Counted from the stretch's first letter, positions 1 to 10,897 are shown. The stretch: DNA of 38,790 nucleotides from Nemertoderma westbladi (GCA_032718475.1 JAUCBJ010005291.1:1-38790), one strand, 5' to 3'. A program made the numbers and translations. Notes: a model not told the origin generated them from the letters alone.

Positions 1-833
1 CCTATGCCGGTAGTGGGAAATACCGGGTAACATGCCTCGGGTATTGCCTGCTAGTTGTATATAATAATACAAATGTAATACCATATTGACAGTTTCATAT
101 TATAATCTGGAACGTTTTATAAAAACTTTTTTATAAAAGATTTACATTAAATAGGTATGACCTACAATTGCGCGGTGTAATTCATTTCATATTTAAGCAT
201 GTTCAATCAAGCTAATACTAGGTAGTATGCTTTAATTTAATTTAATCGTACACCCACCGAGACAGCGAGATGGGGAACTAAACTATGCTTACTATGCTAT
301 GACAGTATGACAGAATGCCAAAGTGCCTTTAGGGAACTCTTAAGGATTTATACTACAGTTCCCCAAAAGCACTCTGGCATTTTGGCATTTACGCTGGTTG
401 CAATTATTTAGGTACCCGGAAATTACCAGAGTGCCAAAGTGCCTTTTGGGAACTATTCGTGTGACTTAGCCACACGTAGACCCAGACATGCATGTAATAG
501 TGATCAGCTGACTGCAGACTGCTGATCGGTAGGTTTCGCCCCAATACAGCGGGCTTTCTCAGGATGCTCAAGCTAGCAGGACCCTGCTAGCCCTTATTTA
601 CTTGTTGTACATACCTACCGGTACGGTTTTTTACTATTAGTAGCTTGACGTTAAATATAAATATTATAAATAAAATTCATTGAACTGTCTTTTAATGCTC
701 TAATAATGTTGGTATGTATACTGCATTATGTATATCGTACAAACTTTTTTTAACCATGTATTTTAACAAGCTCTAATTAATTTTACTTATATTGAAAATT
801 TGAACTGAACTGTTGATTGAACCGTTTTATTTA
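1..833. other. AT-rich intergenic DNA with an inverted-repeat segment
   Basis: No coding frame is recognisable. Around 302-455 a roughly 30-base motif (gccaaagtgcctttnggga) appears twice in one orientation, near 315 and 430, and once inverted near 357-386, so the segment can fold into a hairpin. It may be a remnant of a small inverted-repeat element, but I see no clear ends or target duplication. The rest is AT-rich with scattered short palindromes. Confidence 0.4.
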
Positions 834-1280
834 TTAAAGTATTCGTAATTGTATTACTGAACTTTATGTTGATCGTTGTCGTGTCACATATCTGCCTGTT
901 TTTTAATGCCCCAATTATTGTTATCAAAATTTGCCGGTTTTAATGCTCTAAATATTTTACATATTCGTTTGTCACTTAATTGTCCGTTTTAAATCCCTAA
1001 TTAATTATTTTGCTTATATTAGTTGATCACGAATTTGTCTATTTTGATACTTTTCGACACGCAATAAAATTACAAACTGCATTGTCAATTTGTAGTAATT
1101 AATTTAAGTATTTGTAATTGTATCACTGAACTTATGCTGATCGTTGTCGTGTCGTCACATATCTGCCTGTTTTTAATGCCCCAATTGTGTAACGTTATCA
1201 AAATTTGCCGGTTTTATTTTAATGCTCTAAATATTTTACATATTCGTTTACCGCTTACTTGTCCGTTTTAATATCCTAAA
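834..1280. repeat. Diverged direct duplication, ~170 bp units at ~270 bp spacing
   Basis: Two similar blocks follow each other in the same order: near 834-1003 and near 1104-1280. Each contains the landmarks gatcgttgtcgtgtc, catatctgcctgttt, atcaaaatttgccggtttt and aaatattttacatattcg, with small indels between copies. No reading frame is conserved. It is a local duplication or two monomers of an AT-rich repeat. Confidence 0.65.
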
Positions 1281-1571
1281 TATTTCACTAATTTGTCTGT
1301 ATTTGGTGCATTAATCTGTTAATTGAGTTTCTTATTTTCGTTTATCGTACTTTATCGCTATGTACAAATATCTTTAGATAGTGACTTAAGAGCCTTAGTG
1401 TACTTTTTAATTATTGTATTTATTGTATATTTATTTTATTATTATTATTATTATTATAAAATATAACTTCATATATCTGTATATTGATGTTATTTCAATT
1501 TACCTCTCTTTTATAAAGGCTCTAGTTCTATTCATTCATTGGTTAGGCCTACCTACGCAAAAATTTACCTA

Positions 1572-2549
1572 GGGGCCGTCCAAGTATGACGTCAGCACTT
1601 TAGGGGGGGGAGGGGGGTTGGGAAAATCTGATGACGTGCTGATGAGGGGAGGGGAGGGGGTCAGCCAAAATCTGACGTCAGCATGTTCATTTATAGGTGC
1701 TAGAAGAGATATAGCAGAAGAGTAAATAGCTTGCCTATTTTAATTGTTCGAAGCCCCCGAAGGCCCGTAGCACGACCTTCTGTTTCAGTTACCAGTCACC
1801 ATGTTTCAGTGATTAGGACGCGTGCTACTGGGGTACTGCGGTACAGGGGTTCGCCTGAAAATGAAACATTAATCCTAAGCTAATGATTGTTAGAGACTGC
1901 AGTACCGTTACCTCTACCGGTTCATATAGGCTTATTATTAGCTTATGTTTGTTTATTATCATTCATAAACTGCTGTCGCATCAGGTACAAGTATGTAAAC
2001 TAGGCATCACCCATGTGAAGAATACCAGGATTTCACTTTTCGGTCGACTTTTTATTGGAATTTTATATATGGAGAATTTTTATTTTTTTTTAATTTATCT
2101 TTATTAAGTGTTTTGTAGCGCTTATTTCTGTCTTATAACCTGTACATATACTAATTCGTTTATTGTTTTGGTTAGATTCAGCCCTTCAGTAACCTGTGTT
2201 TTTGGTGAAAACCTGGTATTCTTCACATGGGGGTAACTGCAAAGTGAAACATAACGGCAGAAAGTCTGGTATTCTTCACATGGGCCCGATAGGCTATCCT
2301 ACTACAACTCTATACCTTCCTATATACTGTAGATAAGCTATGTAACAGCCAGCCCCCGTGCACCCCCTCCAACTGTCCAATGCAATATAATACCTTTACC
2401 CTGCTGATAATAGTTTATTCCAAAAAATTTTTTAATCTGATTTAGGGGGGGGGGGGGGGGGTCAACGCCTATCTGATGATATCTGATTTAGGGGAGGGAG
2501 GGGGTCAACATTTGGGGGAAAAGTGCAGACGTCATACTTGGACGGCCCC
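1572..2549. mobile_element. Element K: 978-bp TIR transposon, non-autonomous
   Basis: The terminal inverted repeats at 1572-1600 and 2521-2549 match at 28 of 29 positions and begin ggggccgtccaagtatgac. CTA sits directly outside both ends (1569-1571 and 2550-2552), a possible 3-bp target duplication. The subterminal DNA on both sides is strongly G-rich (runs of 6-15 G near 1603-1665 and 2445-2510). There is no transposase frame. A second, internal inverted pair lies at 2008-2029 and 2212-2231 (ccatgtgaagaataccagg), with a further direct copy near 2265. The 3-bp duplication and GGGGCC terminus would suit a PIF/Harbinger-type MITE, but this superfamily call is an inference. Confidence 0.7.
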
Positions 2550-2570
2550 CTATGTGAAACTGCATTCCAT

Positions 2571-2632
2571 CGGCTACGCGTAGCCTACTTACCTACGCGT
2601 AGGTTACGCGTAGCCTACACCTACGCGGAAAA
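2571..2632. repeat. Cluster of CTACGCGTAG palindromes
   Basis: The palindrome ctacgcgtag or close variants occur about four times in roughly 60 bases just outside element K. This is locally CpG-rich in AT-rich surroundings and is self-complementary at several registers. No protein-binding role can be assigned from sequence alone. Confidence 0.5.
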
Positions 2633-3019
2633 GTCAAACCCTTCCACATTCCACAACACAACAGCCAGACAGCACAACCATGATTTATAAATGTCATGTA
2701 CTGCTGTTGGCTGTACTGATATAACCAACAACACTAACACCGGTAATCTAAGAAATTACAGTAGGTACTGAAGTACCCGGGGGCAGGGGGGAGGGGACTG
2801 AACTGATCCAGTGATAGATGGATAGGCCTTGTTGGCTGGCTGGCGCAATTGCAGTAGGCCTACTGAAATTATTTTATAATAATGCCTGAATTCAGATATA
2901 TCAATTAAATTTCAAACAAACACCTCAGGTGACCTCTTGCTATTGTGTTGGCCGGTGGCCTTTCTGCCCTTCAGCACTTAAACTGTTGTTCTTGAAATAT
3001 ATACAGATATAACTATCAC
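2633..3019. other. Upstream region of the ABC transporter gene
   Basis: About 390 bases with no frame of note. It presumably contains the promoter and 5' leader of the transporter gene. I see no convincing TATA box or initiator. A G-rich patch lies near 2778-2800. Confidence 0.35.
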
Positions 3020-3031
3020 ATGACTGCTTGA
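3020..3031 (+). promoter_or_regulatory. Minimal upstream ORF before the ABC transporter start
   Basis: An ATG at 3020 opens a three-codon frame that stops with TGA at 3029-3031, twelve bases before the first in-frame ATG of the main gene (3043). If it lies in the mRNA, it could lower initiation at 3043 or favour re-initiation. Whether it is transcribed is unknown. Confidence 0.35.
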
Positions 3032-3042
3032 CTGTGGACTGC

Positions 3043-5493
3043 ATGATGTCTATTAATAATGGTAATGTAAATGGTGGTCAGAATGATGAAACACATTCGA
3101 TTATTAACTCAAACGACGAATCTGATGTAGATAGAGTTGAATCTTCTAAAAATATTCCGAGTGGCCAAGGGATATCTGTTTACTACACATTGCCTTCCGT
3201 TCGTTATTCAACCTTTGTTCGAGCCTTTATCTTTATTGATGCAGTTGTGTGTATCATTCTATGGCTGGTTGGTGGTCACAGTTCATATCTGGAGCTCAGT
3301 GTTACCAATTTCACATTCACAACATCGACGTTTGACTTGGCAGTATTGGCGGTGGTGCGGCTGTTAAGTCTTTTTTATTCTTACGCCCTATTAGAGGCAA
3401 CTACGATTCGAATCCTTGATAGTTCGCTACCACCACCTCATCTTAGACGAATGAAATCCTTGTTACTCATTTCCATTACCGGAAATTCTTTTTTACATCT
3501 CATATATGCTGCCATAAAAGGAGGATTTGTTCTATATAACTTTATCAACAGTGAAAGTTACACTCCAATGCATCCTTCTTATAATGCATTATGCATTGCC
3601 GCGTTTGTTTTTACTGCTTTAGAATCTCTGATATCATTAACCAGTTCCCGCTGTTTTAATCGCATTGCAACAATTCGTAAAAAACACCGTGTAAATGTCC
3701 ATGGTCAGGAGATAGACGAAGAGGGCAATCCTATCCTCAAAGCTAATCTTCGGCGTTTGTTCTCCTTAGCTAAGCCAGAAGCCGGTATTATAGCCGTCGC
3801 TGGGGTAATGTTGGTCGCTAATTCCGCTGTCCAAATGGTAATTCCGTTGTATTTCGGACGTGTAATCGATGCCGTTAACCAACCAACACTTAACGAACTC
3901 GATAAAACCGCGGTTCAACTAGCTGGAATATTCGCCGCAGCTGCTGTCTCTGCGTTTCTTAGGGGTTGGCTTTTTACTCTAGTTGGCTACCGGCTGGTCG
4001 CTCGTGTCAGGAAGGACGTGTTTAACTCTGTAATACGCCAAGAAATTAGCTTCTTCGATTCAACAACAACAGGGGAAATTATGAGTCGGTTATCATCCGA
4101 TTGCGATGCGGTTCAGTCCAGTCTCGTGCTAAACATCAACATTATTATGCGATACACAATTCAGATAATTGGCTCGCTCGCTATTATGATAACACTGAGC
4201 CCACCACTTACAGGGGTTCTGTTGGCCGTTGTCCCTATAGTTGCTGTCGGCTCACAGCAATATGGAAATTTTCTTAAAAAGATGCGAAAGAAGTATCAGG
4301 ATTCACTGGCGGAGGGCGCCTCTGTGGCAGAGGAGAGTCTATCTAATATAAGGACGGTGCGAGCATTCAGCAATGAGTTTAATTCTATGGAAAAATATGC
4401 CGAGTTCATGACAAAGAGTTGTACTATTGGGCAACGCATCGCATATCTTTATGGTTTTTTCCAAATGTTTATGGGTTTGGTAGGACAGGGAGCTATTGCA
4501 CTAATTCTTTGGTACGGTGGTAAACTAGCGTGGGAGCACATTCACGGGGTCCCTGGAGCCAGCAGTCTTACTGTCGGGGTCCTCACATCCTTCCTCATGT
4601 ATATGCTCAATATTGCCATGGCGCTGGCCTTTATTGCCCAGACCTACGGCGAATTCATGTCTTCCCTGGGAGCGTCGATCCGTATCTTTGGGTTGATGGA
4701 TCGGCGTCCGGCCATCCCGATCAAAGGGGGTTCCCGGTATCCCGATCTCGATGGCGAGATTCGTTTCGAAGGGGTTCGATTCACCTACCCGAGTCGGCCC
4801 GACAACGAAGTCCTTAAAGGGATCAGTTTTACGGTTCCGCAGGGGAAGGTCGTGGCTTTGGTCGGCCATTCCGGGGGTGGAAAGTCGACGGTTGTTAATC
4901 TAATCGAACGATTTTATGAACCAACAGCCGGTAGGATCTACCTCGGGGGGTATGACTTAAATTCTCTGGACCCATTGTGGTACCGAATGAAGGTGGCCCT
5001 GGTGAGTCAAGAACCGGTTCTGTTTGCGGTGTCAATAACCGAGAATATAGGGTTTGGGAAGCCGTGCACTGACGATGAGATAGAACAGGCCGCTAGGAAG
5101 GCGAATGCGCACGAATTCATTCAAGGGTTCACGGAAGCGTACGGCACAGAGGTTGGGGAGAAGGGGGTTCGTTTATCTGGAGGTCAGAAGCAACGTGTCG
5201 CGATAGCCAGAGCCCTGGTGATGGATCCAAGAATCCTGTTGTTGGACGAGGCGACATCTGCGTTGGATGCTGAGTCGGAACATCTCGTACAGGAGGCCAT
5301 CGACAACGCCATGCACGGGCGCACCGTGTTGGTTATCGCTCATCGTCTGTCCACTGTGAGGAACGCGGATGAAGTCATTGTGATTGATAAGGGTGAGATA
5401 GTAGAGAGAGGGACCCATAACGAGTTGGTGGCAAAAGATGGTGTTTATAAGAAACTGGTTATAAGACAACTGAACCTGGATAACAGAAATTAA
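3043..5493 (+). CDS. Half-size ABCB transporter (TAP/ABCB9/ABCB10-like), intronless
   Basis: A single uninterrupted frame encodes an 816-residue half transporter: membrane domain followed by ATPase domain, expected to act as a dimer. The open frame extends upstream only through a TTG codon at 3028, so I start at ATG 3043; the ATG at 3046 has the better context (A at -3). Four hydrophobic segments near residues 61-77, 97-118, 140-158 and 183-203 form an extra N-terminal membrane domain, as in TAP and ABCB9 proteins. The six-helix core starts near 250 (FSLAKPEAG at about 240). The ATPase domain is complete: A-loop Tyr582, Walker A GHSGGGKST 608-616, Q-loop Gln656, signature LSGGQ 711-715, Walker B ILLLDE 731-736, D-loop, switch His767. 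All catalytic residues are present, so it should be active. The substrate is not predictable (peptides are exported by TAP-type relatives). The location is probably an internal membrane. GC content rises clearly after about 4530. Confidence 0.93.
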   Translation: MMSINNGNVNGGQNDETHSIINSNDESDVDRVESSKNIPSGQGISVYYTLPSVRYSTFVRAFIFIDAVVCIILWLVGGHSSYLELSVTNFTFTTSTFDLAVLAVVRLLSLFYSYALLEATTIRILDSSLPPPHLRRMKSLLLISITGNSFLHLIYAAIKGGFVLYNFINSESYTPMHPSYNALCIAAFVFTALESLISLTSSRCFNRIATIRKKHRVNVHGQEIDEEGNPILKANLRRLFSLAKPEAGIIAVAGVMLVANSAVQMVIPLYFGRVIDAVNQPTLNELDKTAVQLAGIFAAAAVSAFLRGWLFTLVGYRLVARVRKDVFNSVIRQEISFFDSTTTGEIMSRLSSDCDAVQSSLVLNINIIMRYTIQIIGSLAIMITLSPPLTGVLLAVVPIVAVGSQQYGNFLKKMRKKYQDSLAEGASVAEESLSNIRTVRAFSNEFNSMEKYAEFMTKSCTIGQRIAYLYGFFQMFMGLVGQGAIALILWYGGKLAWEHIHGVPGASSLTVGVLTSFLMYMLNIAMALAFIAQTYGEFMSSLGASIRIFGLMDRRPAIPIKGGSRYPDLDGEIRFEGVRFTYPSRPDNEVLKGISFTVPQGKVVALVGHSGGGKSTVVNLIERFYEPTAGRIYLGGYDLNSLDPLWYRMKVALVSQEPVLFAVSITENIGFGKPCTDDEIEQAARKANAHEFIQGFTEAYGTEVGEKGVRLSGGQKQRVAIARALVMDPRILLLDEATSALDAESEHLVQEAIDNAMHGRTVLVIAHRLSTVRNADEVIVIDKGEIVERGTHNELVAKDGVYKKLVIRQLNLDNRN

Positions 5494-5900
5494 CTAAAAA
5501 GATAATTAATTATTTTAATTATTATTATATTAATTTCTGATGCCACCATGTTGCTTTTTTTCTCCTGAGCTGTAACTATATCCACTAAGACATGGTAGTT
5601 TTAAAGTTCACCACAATTTAGATAGTTATCCAGCTAGTTGTCCATGATGGTCATAGTATGAGAATTATTTCCAGAGCAAAAGGTTTGAAATATGCCAGTT
5701 ACCCTGTAGCCTTCGCTTTATTCGGTTCTCATTATACGTAAATGTAACATTAACATTTAGATATATAGGATGGTTAGTGGGGCAGCGTATTTTTTCAAAA
5801 AGTTCACCGTGAAAAGTAAAACTATAGATAATTTGTCTAGAAAACCAAAAAAAAGAGCCGAATGACAAATTTGGAAGATGAATTTTGTAAGGTTAAAATT
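5494..5900. other. 3' flank of the transporter gene
   Basis: AT-rich, non-coding. I see no AATAAA close behind the stop codon. Nothing else is recognised up to the hAT-like element. Confidence 0.4.
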
Positions 5901-5908
5901 GTAGATTC

Positions 5909-7138
5909 CAGGGTTTTTTTGGCGCTAAATATGGCGCCAGCGCCATAGCACACGGCCGTGGCGCCAGTGGCAGGAAGCTCGATGCGCCAGCAGCGCCATC
6001 GAGATTTCTCCGAGATTGAGTTTCGCACTGGCCTCGAAGATGCGGATGATCTAGCAAATGTCATGGGTGATAGGGAGTTGTGGCGGCGCAATTTTGTCGA
6101 CAAGCCGGCACATAATTCTTGAAAAGGCAGCATGTCGACCCTAGTACAGTAGTAGTAGTAGAGATTCGCCGCATATTCTCTGATAACAGTACAGTATCGG
6201 TATTAAAAAAATATTTAAATAAATATAGATTTCAATCATTAAAATTTTTGAAGCGGTGGGGTGGGCACAATTTGAATGTTCAACTACCGGTAGTTAGTTG
6301 AAATTGTATGTTATCTAAATTTATTACGTAACTAGAGAGCCGCTTAACTACATAAACTAATATTGGATATTGAGTTCCGTTTTGGAGTTCGCCTTGCAGA
6401 CATTAAAGTTGCAATAACTTTTGATTGTGTGAATGGATTTTACTCAAATTACGTGCAAACCTTTTCTACTTCGATGCTCTTTTAACAATAATAATAGTAA
6501 TAGAAGAATTAATAAACTTTAATAAATCCACCAAAAATATTATAATTTACTATTTTTCTCCGGGAAAAAAAGGGAAAATCCTTTGGGTACTTTTTTTCCT
6601 AGGGAAAAAAAATTGGGGGTATATTCGAGAGAAAAAGTATCAATTAAAGAATAAAATAGTTTACTTTGAAAATAGTTAAAATTACAAGAATTGAATTTGA
6701 AAAAAATATTTAAAGAAGAAGATTTAAAATTAAACGACTAACTTTATATTAATTAAAATGAATATACCGGTAACTCAAATGTAAACCATTAAACGTGAAA
6801 CGGGATAGTAAATGAAAAGGACTATAATGAAGTAACTTAATATTGAGCAATTCTAGTCCTTTTCATTCATTTAAATTATGTTGATTAATAATTAATATGA
6901 ATGTTAGTTGTTTTTGTTTAATTTTATTTTTGCTGAGCACATAAGCACTAGCAAGCTTACGTCGTAGTGTAAGCTTACTGGTACTACTGGTTAATCAGCA
7001 GTAGGTGGTAAAGTAGTTAGTAGTACGGCGGTAGTATTAGTATTAGTAGTGGTAGTATCTTTTATGGCACTTGGCGCCATAGAAAATTTGGTCGATGGCG
7101 CCAACTGCGCCGTCAGCAAATTTCAAAAAAAAACCCTG
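5909..7138. mobile_element. Element X: 1,230-bp hAT-like non-autonomous transposon
   Basis: The ends are inverted: CAGGGTTTTTTT at 5909-5920, and its complement closing at 7138. They are flanked by gtagattc (5901-5908) and gtagatgc (7139-7146), an 8-bp target duplication with one mismatch. CAGGG ends and 8-bp duplications are typical of the hAT superfamily. Clustered GGCGCC motifs lie inside both ends (about 5920-6000 and 7070-7112). No transposase frame is visible. The interior holds an 84-base minus-strand piece (about 6031-6114) of non-LTR retrotransposon origin, an AT-rich core, a hairpin near 6811-6872, and GTA-rich triplet runs near 6975-7050. Confidence 0.8.
6031..6114 (-). pseudogene. 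Non-LTR RT fragment captured inside element X
   Basis: On the minus strand this segment is about 90% identical to 34354-34437 on the plus strand. In two adjacent frames it reads KLRRHNSLSP then IIRIFEAS, which fits the region just before the C-terminal tail of a non-LTR reverse transcriptase. It is frameshifted and far too short to be functional. It lies wholly within element X, so either X inserted around it, or X incorporated it. Confidence 0.55.
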
Positions 7139-9690
7139 GTAGATGCCATGCATTACCGCTGTAACGCTTGATTTCTAATTGATTTCTGTATTGCTAAATT
7201 TGTGTCATATGTATGCTTTTGTACGCCACCCTAACCCCACTATTTGTCTGTCACTTCTCATGATAATATTTTGTTCAAACCATTTCATGTTACTTTCGAT
7301 ACGAACTACAGCTAATTGTGCCGTCTTTTTTTGTGTTACAATAATTAGTAGATAGATAATATATTGTATATACTTGTACAGCAGCTGTATAAATCCCATT
7401 ATTTTTTTCGGAAGGGGAGGGGGGTTGGGGCGTTGACGCAATAAAAATTAATCCTTCTCCGGGGGAAAATCGACGGAAACAACAGCTGATAAGCCTACTC
7501 CCACCCAGTAATAAGACTAACCTGTACTATTGATTTTATTTTATTGCTTTGATTAGAATAACGTGACACTGTAACCTGCTCCTTTCGATAAATTAATAGG
7601 ACTAATTTAACATTGAGACGAGGTTTTATTTCACCAAGATGTGAATTTGACCCCCCCCCCCCCCCCCCCCCCGTCTCATTATTTTATTTGTTTATTTGAA
7701 AATAATTATGCACTAGCATGTGGTGCAGGACGATTTATTTTTATTATGTCCCTACTTACGCCGAACCATGTATGTATATATATATGTATAAATATCTATG
7801 TATATATATATATACGTCCAGTATACTAAATGTAATCACAAGACATATTTTGAATGCATCCTAAATTAATTACTATTTCCAAGTATCTAACTACAGGGAT
7901 TCGATTCGTGATGGTTTAAATAATTAATTGGTACTTTAAACGTTTTGCAATTTCCCCCGCTGTTGATCAGGAAATAACTTCATGAATCACTTGTAATGTG
8001 CTATTTTATGATGAACATGACAGCGTCGAATACATTAAAGGCAGCCCTATATATTATTTGCAAGCACCGTAGATGCTGTTAAATATTCATATTTTACTTG
8101 GTGCATTAACCTAACCTATTTGTACCTAATAATAATATATTGTATTTATTTCATAAATATAACATTTTATAATTTCTTATGCACTTACGTTTTCACGAAC
8201 CATGCAAACATTGCTGAATTCTTCAACAATTACCGCTTTGCTCGTGCTAAATACCTGTCTACTCTTGTAAAATAATTATTTCAGAATAATGAAGTTTCCG
8301 TCAATTGAATATAGTGACAAAAGGTTTTTGTAATCTGAGACACCGAGAATCAGTGAGGATTTTTATGGAGATGAGAACTGTAAGCCCATTGAGTGGTAGA
8401 AAGTATCTAATTCATTATAGTGATAGAAAGTCTTTCTATAACTAGCAAATAAAATTTTTCTATAAATAACTAAATTAGACTCAGTTAGTGTCGCTGCTAG
8501 TTCAGTCGGCAGATCTGTGTTTTTATTTACTGGTTAGGTTGAATTTGAGTTAATAAGTTACATGCAATCCAAATAATCCATTGGAAATGAATTACACCAT
8601 TAATAATTGGAGTTGGAGTATAGTTTCTTAATCCCGTGAAACCCCCCCCCCCCCCCCCATTTTTGTCTCCATCGATATTGCACAAGTTGCACCGCGACCC
8701 CCACTCCTATATGTTGTGGTATTGCAGGGATTACAAATATTTAATATAATCTTAATATTTCCTTGCGAAATAGCTGATATATGGGTTGAGCGTTAGAAAG
8801 CTGCATGTTTTTGCTTCCTCTGCCTGCGGGCCAATTATAATATTTAATAATTAACCAAAATTCTGGAAGGTTATTTAATTAATTTCATGTTTCTAGGGTA
8901 AAATGTAATATTTAGGGTTACATTTGCGTAGCCTAGCTATGCATGCACAAAATATTCTAGAATATGGTGTATTTATTTAATAGAATATAAATGGCACCAC
9001 TGTATTTTTCGAGTCACTAAAAATAAAGAAATTTTCACTAAAAATAATTAGATTTTCTCTACTGTATTTATGTCAAAATCACTAAAAATAATCGCTTATT
9101 GTGGGCGCGAGGAAACAGTTTGTTACCGGTACACAGAAATTCTTTATTCTAATTTTATTGTCTAATATTAGGCATATGTATATTACTGATTACCGACACA
9201 CGCACAGAATGAATTAATTGATTTATATAGGCCTACATTACATATATATAATAGCATGCCAGTATGGTAGGATGTCAAAGGTCAAACTGCAGAATGGGTA
9301 GACCGGTACACGTGTGAATGGTGTAATCAATATGAAATATAATTAGGAATGATAATGAGGGTTACATGGCTCCCTTCGTTAAGTGCGGAGCACTATGGTT
9401 AACATTAATCAAGAAACTAATCATATTGTAGGCTTTAATTAAGAAACTAATTAAAGGTATATGAAAAAAAAAATAACGGAAATCGCCTAGATATGTTTGA
9501 GAAAAAAAAATGGCAACACATATTATTTAAATATTTAATTATTACCACAAATTAATACATTTTGTACAGAAAATTAATTCCGCGGTGATACGCACCTATC
9601 CGGAATAGACAAAAACAGCACGACTACAACAAAATAGGTAAGCATATGTTAAACGCAATACCGTTGGATTTAATGATTGGATCTTAATGG
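7139..9690. other. AT-rich intergenic DNA with homopolymer and TA tracts
   Basis: No gene is seen. Contents: a poly-C tract of more than 20 at about 7650-7672, a TATG/TATA microsatellite at about 7766-7815, a second poly-C tract at about 8642-8659, a short run of tcactaaaaataa units at about 9013-9090 that resembles the arms of the array at 35.5-36.9 kb, and a duplicated taattaagaaactaat near 9405-9452. Confidence 0.5.
9013..9090. repeat. Short array of tcactaaaaataa units
   Basis: Three to four imperfect units. They resemble the ~16-bp unit (tcactaaaattaatca) that builds the arms of repeat H at 35.5-36.9 kb, so this may be a stray fragment of that family. Confidence 0.4.
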
Positions 9691-9697
9691 TTTTAGT

Positions 9698-10894
9698 TCA
9701 ATCAGAAATGTGGATAGTTTCAATTAATGAAAATGTTACACACTTTTTAGTTTTCGGTTTAGTGTACTTCACACATTCAGAAACAACTGGTTTCACTCTG
9801 TCGAGCGTCAACTTTTCAATTTTTGAATGGCGTTCTATGTCGATAGTTTTACTATTTCGCGAAACTACTCTATACGGTCCCGCATAAAGCGGTTTCAATG
9901 ATCCAGTTTTCTTAGGTTCTTTTACCCAGACATGAGTTGCTTCAGACAATTCTTTGGGGATTGATGCTTTTGATTTATATTTTCTAACTGGACTCTGAAA
10001 ATTATCAACTTTCTCGAAGAGCCGAGATGTGAAATTATGCCAGTTAAAATTATCGAACTTATCAGACTTGTCCGAAAATTCGAAAAATTGACCTGGTAAT
10101 TGAAGCTCTGTGCCATATACCAGTTGTGCAGGCGAAAACTTGTGCACTCCGATATTAGAGCGCAAACCCAACAAAACCAATGGTAGTTCATCAAACCAAT
10201 AGGTTGAATTACATTTTGATCGAAGATAATTTTTTAACTGACGGTGAAAACGTTCTATAGTCCCGTTACAGGACGGGTGATAAGCAGTTGTACGACGCCG
10301 TTTTGTGCCAAGGGACTTCATTAGAGAGCTCCAAACTGCTGACTCAAATTGTGCGCCGCGATCCGTAATGACAGTACGTGGCACACCGAACCGGCTTACC
10401 CAATTGAAAAGGAAAGCTTGGGCAACTGTTTCTGTCGTAATATCTTTTAGGGGGACTACTTCAGGCCACCTAGTAAACCTATCAATGATAGTGAGTAAAT
10501 ACTTGTGTCCTTTGGACACCGGTAGAGGACCTACTAAATCTATATGTACAGTTTCAAAGCGACTGTTAGTCGGGATCGTTTCTACAGCAGTTTTCGTATG
10601 CGTTGAAATTTTTGACTGTTGGCACTTTTGGCAAGCTTTCGCCCACATTTTAATTTCACGTCGCATTCCAGGCCAGATATAGCGGTTACTTATTAAATTG
10701 AAAGTACCATCTGGTCCAGCATGAGAAAGTTCATGAAATTTATCAAAAATATGATGTCGCAAAATTGAAGGTAAGTATGGTCGATTATGGCCTTTTGATT
10801 TGTCGCACACTAGGATATTACCATCTTCTAAATGTGCGTATTGTAAAGGTAAAGTAGTTGACTGAAAGAAACTTTGTAGCGATTTATCTTGCTT
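9698..10894 (-). CDS. Ty3/gypsy integrase frame, 5'-truncated element
   Basis: The open frame runs from a stop at 10895-10897 to a stop at 9698-9700, without an ATG at its start. The clear protein starts near a GTG at 10810; numbering from there, it has the HHCC zinc module (His26, His30, Cys60, Cys63) and the DDE catalytic triad Asp91, Asp150, Glu186 with the classic 35-residue spacing. A GPY motif at 311-313 follows, in the module typical of Ty3/gypsy and related integrases. The preceding 28 codons resemble the linker between RNase H and integrase. Integrase inserts the cDNA of an LTR retrotransposon. Here RT, RNase H and gag are missing, and I see no LTRs, so the element is not autonomous. 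The intact frame suggests a fairly recent insertion or truncation, or possibly selection. Confidence 0.85.
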   Translation of the reverse strand, partial: KQDKSLQSFFQSTTLPLQYAHLEDGNILVCDKSKGHNRPYLPSILRHHIFDKFHELSHAGPDGTFNLISNRYIWPGMRREIKMWAKACQKCQQSKISTHTKTAVETIPTNSRFETVHIDLVGPLPVSKGHKYLLTIIDRFTRWPEVVPLKDITTETVAQAFLFNWVSRFGVPRTVITDRGAQFESAVWSSLMKSLGTKRRRTTAYHPSCNGTIERFHRQLKNYLRSKCNSTYWFDELPLVLLGLRSNIGVHKFSPAQLVYGTELQLPGQFFEFSDKSDKFDNFNWHNFTSRLFEKVDNFQSPVRKYKSKASIPKELSEATHVWVKEPKKTGSLKPLYAGPYRVVSRNSKTIDIERHSKIEKLTLDRVKPVVSECVKYTKPKTKKCVTFSLIETIHISD

Positions 10895-10897
10895 TTA

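Noticed and set aside
1600-1680. Second hammerhead candidate at ctgatgagggg
   Set aside because: The CTGATGA box is present, but no GAAA box or pairing stems follow within reach.
3028-3042. TTG start at 3028 for the ABC transporter
   Set aside because: Eukaryotic initiation at TTG is unlikely, and an in-frame ATG pair lies at 3043/3046.
4525-5469. Minus-strand and alternative-frame ORFs inside the transporter and the helicase genes
   Set aside because: Shadows of the real coding strands, caused by GC-rich codon use; no independent features.
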